Source of the DNA: Thermomucor indicae-seudaticae
Lineage: Eukaryota; Mucoromycota; Mucoromycetes; Mucorales; Lichtheimiaceae
Assembly (NCBI GenBank): GCA_000787465.1
Contig: JSYX01000023.1
Span: 1 to 64,000 of the forward strand
Reading direction: 5' to 3'
Length of the DNA: 64,000 nt
This document shows, piece by piece, positions 57,201 through 64,000 of this stretch; position 1 is the stretch's first letter; each line of letters begins with the position of its first letter. The position numbers and the translations under genes are program-made. A model generated the notes under the pieces. That model worked only from the letters and a program-made list of their open reading frames with translations, had not been told where the DNA came from and did no database searches.

Positions 57201-59584
57201 CTCTTTATTTTGCTCTAAGAGAAAGAAAAATGATCCTTCTACGTCTGTATATCCAGTAATAAACTATGGATTTATATTTTATAATTTATTAGAAGTAGAT
57301 AAAGGGTTGATTTTTATAGGTTTAACTTGGTGAAAGATATTTTTAGAATTAATTTTTACATTATTAGATGAAATTAGCTTATTGAATGTTTGATTAATAA
57401 ATAAGAAATTATTCTTTAAATATGTAATTGTAAAATTATCGTTTACCATCGTGGCTGCGTGAATCAGCGCACTTACAGGTGTTGGACCTTCCCATTAATA
57501 TTCACTATGAAACAGTGAAATTGGACTTTATCTTCATCATTTTATGATGTTTAGCATATAGTCTCTGAGGTCTTCCGGGCATCAGGCACCCGGCCCGCCA
57601 GCGGGCCGGGTGCCTGATGTTTAATACCTGCTGATAGTCTAAAATAATCTATTATTACTTGACCCTTTGGCTATGCCCTTGTGGCGTGGTTCCTACGGGC
57701 TATTAAAGTAAGATTACATTTAAAGACTTCCCAGCATATAGCTAAATTTTATTGCGACAGAAGTTTATTGTCATCGCATCTGGTAACCAAGCATGTAAAC
57801 CTAGTTGAGCAGATTTAGCCATGGCTCCAATTAGTAATAGAATAGAAATAATAGTAATTAATTCTTCGTTAATATATGGGGCTAATGAGAAAACAGTAGT
57901 AAAATCTAAGTTACCAAAAGTCCAGAAAATTGTCCATAAACCAATACTGAATCCCCAATCACCAATTCTATTAGTTACTAAAGCTTTAATTGCAGCTTTG
58001 TTAGCTTGTAGTCTAGTAAACCAGAAGTTAATTAATAGGTAAGATGAAATACCTACACCTTCCCACAGATGTTATTTATAAATGTGAAGAAATTATAATT
58101 TATACAGCATACTTTGATGCATATAAGGTTAAACAAGGTTATATAATTTATTTTTAACATCTTGTTTTACTTGAATATATAAAAAATATTGAGATTTAAC
58201 CTTTTCTTCTAATCTAGGCCCAGGGGGGCCTGACCCCTTGGGCTAAGCCCGCGGGGCTAGAATGCTTTTTATTCTATTTATTCTTAAAGAGAATTCAGGA
58301 CCTGGACCTCCGGTCCGGTTTTTATCTTGATATACTTGCTCTGTCAATACAAGTCCCCCTGGTCCCAAAATTTGTCCAAAATATCTTTTTGAAGTAATTC
58401 TACTTCAAATTTAGTATAAGATCTTGTATGAATAATAGTTTGTCCATAATAAGATTTACCTCTATCGTCCATAATTAAATAAGCCAAACTTCTTGCTATT
58501 AATAAATCATCAATATTATTAGGAATAATATTTTTTTTCCGTTAGGATAGAATAATTCATAATAATAATTTAAACAAGGTAAAGATAAAGTTAAAATTTA
58601 ATACTCTTATATACTTTACCAGTTTTAATATCTGGTTTTTTATTAGTAATTTTAGGACTAGAAGCAGTAAGAGGTTCAAATACTTCATATAAATGAAGTA
58701 AATAATCTTTATGTAAACTATTAGATTGATCAAATACTAATTTAGTATTATGACTAGGTTTTGGTCTTCTTAAATAGGCATCTCCTAATAAAACTTAAAT
58801 TAAAATTTGCTTTTGAATATCTGATAATTGTAAATTTTCTTTATACCGTTTAGAATATCTAATTTTTTTATCAGAATTAGATACAATAGGAATCATATAA
58901 GATGTTTTAATTAAGAAATCAGACATATTATTAAAGTTAATAATTTTTCACATTTATAAATAATCGGACTTAATCATTATTCATCAATACAATTTGAAGA
59001 ATATCTCACATAAAGTCTCTGAGGATTAACTCTAATATTTCCTGCTGATAACTCATTTAATCTCTCTGAAATTATTACCATTTAGGTATTCAGAGTTTTA
59101 GAGTGTTCCAGCATATAGCGAGATTACACCATATATCTTACGATTATAGGCAGGCCGGGATAATGTGACCAATAAACATTAGAATATAGTTATCTCCTGT
59201 TACAAGCATTAACATAAAGAATGTGAACATAGATAAATATGAGAAGAATCTTTGATTGTGAGGATCTTCACTCATATAACCTACAGAGTAAATATGTACT
59301 AGTGCAGATACAATAAGAACTGGTAGTAACATTGATACTGTTAAACTATCGTAGATAAATCCCCATGATACTAATAAGAATTCAGAATCAATCCAGCTCA
59401 TTAATTTAATATAAACAGGTGATTGACATAATCCTACTTCGTAGAAAGCTACTAAAGCTAGTAATGCTGTTAGAACTAAAGAACTACAAGTAATTAAATG
59501 ACTACCTGTTCTACCAATTTTTCTTCCTAAAAATCCTGCTACTGTAGCTGATAATAGAGGAAGTGTAAGAATAGCTAAATACAT
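54290..59584 (-). CDS. n​ad5: NADH dehydrogenase subunit 5 (5 exons)
   Basis: Large antiporter-like subunit of complex I. Exons 59584-59168, 58065-57773, 57492-57445, 55943-55748, 55309-54290; sum 1974 nt, 657 aa. Exon 1 ends NYILMFIG, exon 2 starts [12 protein letters not shown] and ends GLHAWLPDA(M), exon 3 (48 nt) codes [16 protein letters not shown], exon 4 [18 protein letters not shown] to FLVCG, exon 5 [20 protein letters not shown] to NNTNSNKN. Start ATG overlaps the TAA of nad4L (TAATG). Identification secure. Confidence 0.97.
55310..55747 (-). mobile_element. group I intron nad5-i4 with hairpin-module array
   Basis: 438 nt. Core at 55730-55610 (tattagcattaaatgatg, cctgctaatcgtcc, tagtctctgagg). 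55395-55512 is a hairpin-module array of the 23612 type. No endonuclease. Confidence 0.86.
55395..55512. repeat. hairpin-module array in nad5-i4
   Basis: ttcccgtcggggcaagttcc, cgaagggaactag, ttgtattgtcaaaacaag, tgctctgtcaagacaag. Shared with spacers at 23612 and 26039. Confidence 0.7.
55944..57444 (-). mobile_element. group I intron nad5-i3
   Basis: 1501 nt. Core at 56240-56080 (tccagcatatag, cctgctgatatttc, aagtctctgagg), close to the 3' end. The upstream kilobase contains a decayed LAGLIDADG gene. Confidence 0.86.
56294..57420 (-). pseudogene. LAGLIDADG endonuclease of nad5-i3, decayed
   Basis: Pieces in several frames: [20 protein letters not shown], a motif [16 protein letters not shown] (about 57265-57215), later [20 protein letters not shown] and [20 protein letters not shown] near the C-terminus (ends 56294). 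Multiple stops; a GC cluster at 56837-56872 lies in it. Confidence 0.65.
57493..57772 (-). mobile_element. group I intron nad5-i2 (no ORF)
   Basis: 280 nt. Core at 57745-57555 (cccagcatatag, cctgctgatag, tagtctctgagg) with a long GC hairpin between R and Q. Confidence 0.87.
57580..57619. repeat. perfect 19-bp GC hairpin in nad5-i2
   Basis: catcaggcacccggcccgc pairs with gcgggccgggtgcctgatg around the loop CA. Sits in the loop between core elements R and Q. Confidence 0.85.
58066..59167 (-). mobile_element. group I intron nad5-i1
   Basis: 1102 nt. Core at 59120-58990 (ttccagcatatag, cctgctgataac, aagtctctgagg). Contains a decayed LAGLIDADG_2-type gene. Confidence 0.87.
58370..58930 (-). pseudogene. 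LAGLIDADG_2-type endonuclease of nad5-i1, decayed
   Basis: [16 protein letters not shown], stop, [19 protein letters not shown] (first motif, about 58800), [19 protein letters not shown], shift, [18 protein letters not shown], shift, [17 protein letters not shown] (second domain), [11 protein letters not shown]. Same family as the intact nad4L-i1 enzyme. At least three lesions. GC cluster next to it at 58217-58262. Confidence 0.72.
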
Positions 59585-61031
59585 TATGCTTTAATTGCAA
59601 TGCTACCTCTTACAAAAGTTCTGTATATATTATATTAATCTGTGATGGGGAGGAAGATGGGGTGATTATTAATAAAGTTTATACATTATAGTTTTATAAA
59701 AATAAAGAGTAATTAATGTTTTAAATTTAGATATAGATCTAGCTGTAATATAAATTTTATATTGAGTTTTATGTCTATGAATATTACATTCTAAACCTAA
59801 TTTAGACATAAGAGCTTTTTGAATTAATAAATGTTCAGCTTTAGAAAAAGAATGAGTATTAATATAAAATCCTGATTCCGCTTTACTACCATCATATATA
59901 ACCCAATAAGCTAAAACGACTGGAGTTAATAAATCTTCAAAACATTGTGGAAGAATTTTTACTCCATCCTTATAGAATAATTCATAAAGTTCTAATAAGG
60001 CTAGTAAAGATCTGGAATATAATTGTAAATAATCAGTATCATATTTTCGTATATGATAATTTGGTAAATGTGTACAATAATGAGATAAAGTATTAAATAG
60101 ATGAAGCACATAATCGGTTATAATAACTGATTGATTATATTTAAAATAGGCTACTGTTTTAGATTTATTAGTTTTTAAACTACCATCACCTAATAATAAA
60201 CCAATAAATACTTCTTTATGATATTCAGTTAGTTGCATTAGGTTACGAGCATCTTGAGTTAATTTTAACCCTACTGTTGAACCAATATTAGTTCCATAAA
60301 GCACTAATGCTTTACAAGAATAATTAATTTCCATTTCTTTAACCATTTTTCATCGTTTTTGAATTAAATTAACTTGAGTATTGTTAATAGCAAAACATGT
60401 TAAGTTTTAGTTAAAATTTTTAACATGATAAATACTAATACTTCCTCTTACATAATATTAATATAATATATACAGTTGTATATTTATACAACTCAATCTT
60501 TCAATTGAGATCGGACTATTTCTTTATTCTTTGATTTTTGCTATTGGATTTGATGTTTTTATTAAACATAAGACCTGCAAGAAATCATAAGAATTTATCA
60601 CATATAGTCTCTGAGGTACTTCGGGCCTTAGGTACCTAGCCCGCCGGCGGGCCGAGTGTCTGAGGTGTAAGTTACCTGCGAATGATCCATAATATTCTTA
60701 AGATTCTTACTATTATAGTACTTAAGACTTAAGGATGTTCTCGCATATAGTGATATACAAAGCAATAATAATATGCTAAGGACCAAGAGATAGATCTATA
60801 ATATGCTACTAAAATTCCTAGTCCAATAGCTGATTCTGCTCCAGCAATAGCAATAATATAAATTCCATAAGTTTGACCTAAAATATCGTCAAAACTAAAT
60901 GAACTTAAAATAATTAAAAGTGCTACAGCTAATAGCATAATTTCGATGGAGATAAGCATTAGGATAATATTTTTTCGATTAAGAATAAATCCTAAAATCC
61001 CAATTAAAAATAATACCATCGATAAATTCAT
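59584..61031 (-). CDS. nad4L: NADH dehydrogenase subunit 4L (2 exons)
   Basis: Small membrane subunit of complex I. Exon 1 is 61031-60794 ([20 protein letters not shown] to GILVAYYR). Exon 2 is only 29 nt, 59612-59584, completing [12 protein letters not shown]. Sum 267 nt, 88 aa, the normal length. The stop shares its last A with the nad5 ATG. The conserved [13 protein letters not shown] is in exon 1. Confidence 0.94.
59669..60346 (-). CDS. LAGLIDADG_2-type homing endonuclease of nad4L-i1
   Basis: 225 aa, intact, freestanding start at 60346. First domain [20 protein letters not shown] (about residues 42-61), second [20 protein letters not shown] (about 145-164), then the conserved [20 protein letters not shown]. 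Compact two-domain DNA endonuclease. Relatives decay in nad1-i2 and nad5-i1. Confidence 0.9.
   Translation of the reverse strand: MVKEMEINYSCKALVLYGTNIGSTVGLKLTQDARNLMQLTEYHKEVFIGLLLGDGSLKTNKSKTVAYFKYNQSVIITDYVLHLFNTLSHYCTHLPNYHIRKYDTDYLQLYSRSLLALLELYELFYKDGVKILPQCFEDLLTPVVLAYWVIYDGSKAESGFYINTHSFSKAEHLLIQKALMSKLGLECNIHRHKTQYKIYITARSISKFKTLITLYFYKTIMYKLY
60615..60664. repeat. GC hairpin block in nad4L-i1
   Basis: tagcccgccggcgggccga core flanked by imperfect arms (cttaggtac / gtgtctgagg). Same loop position and similar centre as 57580-57619. Confidence 0.7.
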
Positions 61032-61577
61032 TATGTTATTTGTATTTAACTTTATAATTGTAAAATATTTTTATTTCATTTATTTCTTTTTGACCTAAAC
61101 ACATCAAAACTTATAAAACATTGGTACCTCAAAAGGCTCGCAGAAATATTTTTAATAATTATTGAAACATTAATTTTTAGCAGGTCCTAGTAAAGAAATA
61201 AGATTAATTTCACAAAAAATATCATTTTTTTAAATAAAAATCCAAAACTATTCAAGAGACAAAATGTTAAATTTTACCTTTCTTCTAAATTAATGGGTTT
61301 CATCCTATTTTATTAATCAAGATAAATTATAAATAACAACTCTTAAGGAAAAATTTTTAATAAAACACAAAATGATATTTCTTACTTTTATCTATAAAAT
61401 TTTATTTAATTTTTGATTTATTTTATTTAATTAGTATCATATGACCTTTACATAGAATGTGTTAAGTCTGGGGCTAAAATTAATAATTTAAAAAGCCCTC
61501 GGATGTTAGTCTTTCGAGCTAAATAGATTTATCTTACTAAACATACAGTACTATTTAAGTAAAGAAGTTAAATTAAT
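61032..61577. other. spacer between nad4L and trnF
   Basis: AT-rich, nothing recognised; presumably contains the nad4L-nad5 leader. Confidence 0.3.
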
Positions 61578-61649
61578 TGTTTTGGGAAGGAATTGAACCT
61601 CCTCACTACGAACTTCAGTCATATGCTCTACCATTTAAGCTACCAAAAC
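61578..61649 (-). tRNA. trnF: tRNA-Phe (GAA)
   Basis: Acceptor GTTTTGG/CCAAAAC, anticodon stem TATGA/TCGTA, loop CTGAAGT, anticodon GAA, T-loop TTCAATT, discriminator A. Confidence 0.94.
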
Positions 61650-62063
61650 TATTCATTTCTTATAAGTTTTATTTATGTAAAATAAATAAAGTTATTCTAA
61701 TTACCCGAGGGGTAATTTGGTATTTAAATCGATTTAAAACCTAATAGATTTATTTATTTTATAATCAAAAAATAATTTGGTTTTTATAAACTAGCAATTA
61801 GAAAACAAATGAAAAGCTATAATCTAATAAGTAAATTTGATAAAAATTGATTTAAAAATTCTTTAAACATTATAATTTTTAGTTCTGAGTATTTAAAGAT
61901 AAAATTTAATTTAACTATTCTAACTTTGATAAATAATTTTTGGTAAAAGGTCTTATTAATTTAATTATTGAAGTACCATTATTCAGTTTTTGCGGGACAT
62001 TAGGCCCCATGGCCTAAAGTTAGAAGAAATTTAATAAATGGTTTTTATTTTAAAAAGATTAAT
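61650..62063. other. AT-rich spacer
   Basis: No gene; short GC cluster near 61994-62018. Confidence 0.3.
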
Positions 62064-62135
62064 TAGGTATAGTAGGATTTGAACCCACATATGTTTTATT
62101 TCAAGTAAAATGCTTTACCAATCAGCCATATACCT
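62064..62135 (-). tRNA. trnS: tRNA with TGA anticodon (Ser by anticodon), short variable loop
   Basis: Acceptor AGGTATA/TATACCT, anticodon stem TTTTA/TAAAA, loop CTTGAAA giving anticodon TGA, T-arm GTGGG-TTCAAAT-CCTAC, discriminator A. The anticodon reads UCA (Ser), but the variable region is only CATAT, whereas Ser tRNAs normally have a long arm. The tRNA fold is clear; the amino acid is less certain. Confidence 0.75.
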
Positions 62136-62258
62136 TAATTATTAAAAACTTAATTAAATACTGTTTAGACATCTCCTTTATTAAAGATAAAACAGTACCC
62201 GCAAGGTGTATTTCCTATTTTATTCAAAAATTTAGATTAATTTCAAATCTAAATTTAA

Positions 62259-62331
62259 TAGTCTGAAGAGGGCTCGAACCTCTAACTTATACGTTATCAA
62301 CATATCACTCTACCTATTGAGTTATCAGACT
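62259..62331 (-). tRNA. trnI: tRNA-Ile (GAT)
   Basis: Acceptor AGTCTGA/TCAGACT, D-stem ACTC/GAGT, anticodon stem ATATG/CGTAT, loop TTGATAA, anticodon GAT, T-arm AGAGG-TTCGAGC-CCTCT. Confidence 0.94.
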
Positions 62332-62596
62332 TATATAGTCTATTTTTCAAAGTAAAAAATTCACCCTGTATTAATTAAAATAAATCTACAGAACTTTCAA
62401 TTAATAATTATTATATTACTTATATAAAATATATACTAATGCTCCGTTGGGCCTAAAGTTTTAATCTAAAAGATTAAAACGGAGAAAGATTCGAATAATA
62501 TTTCTTCTTGAAGAAGGCAATAATAATTTAGAATAGGACCAAACAATTTGCTTTAAATTTTAATTTTTCTTATACAACTATTATTAATAAAATTAC

Positions 62597-62668
62597 AGGA
62601 GTGGTAGGATTCGAACCCACGACCAGGATTTTGGAGATCCCTATTATAACCAACTTAACTACACTCCT
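62597..62668 (-). tRNA. trnW: tRNA-Trp (CCA)
   Basis: Acceptor AGGAGTG/CACTCCT, anticodon stem GGGAT/ATCCT, loop CTCCAAA, anticodon CCA, T-loop TTCGAAT, discriminator G as expected for Trp. CCA reads UGG only, consistent with TGA as a stop. Confidence 0.94.
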
Positions 62669-63499
62669 TTATTAGTTGTTATTTCATATAAAATTTGAAT
62701 TTTAATAAAATTAACAATTAATCATTATTTAACTATTAATCTTCTCTTATACGTAAATTGTATTAATTAATTTCTATACTCATTATCTTGTAAAGCATAT
62801 TTTTAAAGGGGTTTAATATATACAAAGGTTTTAACATTTGTAAAGATAATTTATTTTAATAATATTATTTAACTCGCTGTAAGTTAATGAAAATATTTTA
62901 TTACTAAAAAGAATCTAATTAATTTTTTATTTTTCGATTTCATTCTATTTTTCCTTTATAAATAATGAAGGTAAAGTTAATGGATTAATATTATAAGTTG
63001 GAAATAGTTTCTTAATAAAATATTGTTTTAAATAAAAACGATAAGCTTCTAATTTATTGGTTAAGGTTTATAAATATTTGCATCATATAATACAACTTAT
63101 TTTAAATTTATATAATGATTATTACCTTTATATAAAGGCAATAATACTTTTTATACCCTTTATTATAGCTAAACTTAATATTAAATCTTAAATATCGCCA
63201 TTGGATCCAGTTAAATTTTTTATTAATTAATTTTTAGATCCTACAAGTCCATCCCGTAGGTACATAAAACCAAAAAGAAAAATCCTTTAATATTTTATAA
63301 CAATCTAATACCAAAGAACACATCTCCAGTATCCCCATTCCTCTAGACTTACTAAAAATAATTTAAATTGATTTGGTCTAGCTACGATAGGTATCTATCT
63401 AAACTTATCAAATAAGCTAAAAATAAATCTATTTTTTGAACTTAGATAAATTACAAAGTATATATAAAGAAGGTCAGTCAGTTAATTTAAAAATAAAAT
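62669..63499. other. spacer with a GIY-YIG repeat fragment
   Basis: No functional gene. 62870-63060 copies the 9670-9940 block (including the KKLFPTYN part of the GIY-YIG remnant, minus strand) without its GC element. 63074-63135 copies 10372-10432. The intervening 400 bp is deleted relative to that copy. Confidence 0.55.
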
Positions 63500-63572
63500 T
63501 GAGGTTGTAGGGACTCGAACCCTAATAAAACCGATTAAAAGTCGGTTACTTTACCTATTAAGCTACAACCCC
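63500..63572 (-). tRNA. trnK: tRNA-Lys (TTT)
   Basis: Acceptor GGGGTTG/CAACCTC, anticodon stem ACCGA/TCGGT, loop CTTTTAA, anticodon TTT, T-loop TTCGAGT. Confidence 0.94.
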
Positions 63573-64000
63573 TTAGAAAGATTACTTTTACTTATAAAAA
63601 ATTAATAATCCTCGACAGCGTAACTGGTAATTATCGCTGGATAGTAATAAATCTTAAAAATTTTTTAATTACTCTGTTATCATAACAAAAATAGATTAAC
63701 CAAAACCTCATAAAGTCCATTATATATTTAATACAAAATAAAATTATTTTAAATATTTATAAATCTTCTCCGGACCTAAATTTATAATTTTAATTTACCT
63801 GCAACAATTAGAGTTTACCAAGACCACAACTTAAATTTGGATTTTCTTTTTATGGGTCCTAAGTCTCCATTTTAATTTTAAATAAATAATTTATTAGAAA
63901 ATTAATCAGCTTATAAGGCCAAAGTTATAATAAATTAGTTAATTATTAGTATTTCAGAAGGATAGTTATGTAAATGTTAAAATTAGAAAGAGATAATATA
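63573..64000. other. AT-rich spacer to window end
   Basis: Nothing recognised on either strand. Confidence 0.3.

Larger units (their letters stand above)
59613..60793 (-). mobile_element. group I intron nad4L-i1
   Basis: 1181 nt. Core at 60750-60600 (tctcgcatatagtgatat, acctgcgaatgatcc, tagtctctgagg); a GC hairpin block (60615-60664) sits between R and Q. Encodes an intact endonuclease. Confidence 0.88.

Overview
This window is a 64 kb piece of a large, intron-rich fungal mitochondrial genome. It is strongly AT-rich and carries nad1, nad2, nad3, nad4L, nad5, nad6, cox1, atp9, both rRNAs and 18 intact tRNAs. The conserved proteins look like an early-diverging (non-Dikarya) fungus: nad1 has an [14 protein letters not shown] block, cox1 has [16 protein letters not shown]. 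No TGA codon interrupts any conserved exon and trnW has a CCA anticodon, so the standard code probably applies. The lineage is an inference.

Layout. 1-3164: nad3 (cut by the window edge) and nad2, minus strand, TAATG overlap. 3165-5300: AT-rich spacer and a decayed plus-strand membrane ORF. 5320-8420: rnl. 8850-10860: trnQ, trnT with a degenerate copy, a dead GIY-YIG gene. 10868-18500: nad1 (4 exons), membrane ORF B, nad6 (2 exons). 18949-26600: tRNA cluster on both strands, with a decayed D5-type primase/SF3 helicase at about 21540-22889. 26978-29900: rearranged nad2 pieces, membrane ORF C, atp9 tail copy, dead GIY-YIG gene, trnG. 31195-34722: plus-strand atp9 (4 exons), GIY-YIG gene, membrane ORF D. 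35220-36560: broken membrane ORFs. 36840-38270: rns. 38686-54023: cox1, 12 exons over 15.3 kb. 54290-61031: nad5 (5 exons) and nad4L (2 exons), TAATG overlap. 61578-63572: trnF, trnS, trnI, trnW, trnK.

Exon models were set by protein continuity plus the group I rule (last exon base U, last intron base G). Each gives an in-frame length: cox1 528 aa, nad5 657, nad2 489, nad1 331, nad6 197, nad4L 88, atp9 74. There are 26 introns. Those with readable cores show group I P/Q/R/S elements; many hold LAGLIDADG or GIY-YIG endonuclease genes in all stages of decay.

Three layers sit on this core. (1) GC-rich double-hairpin elements are scattered through spacers, introns and even reading frames, and appear mobile. 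(2) At least seven copies of an unrecognised membrane-protein family occur. Two of them start exactly at the start codon of a duplicated nad1 or nad2/nad3 leader, and two lie inside cox1 introns in place of an endonuclease. (3) A D5 primase/helicase relic suggests past integration of a virus- or plasmid-like replicon. Layers 2 and 3 are the strongest candidates for something undescribed.
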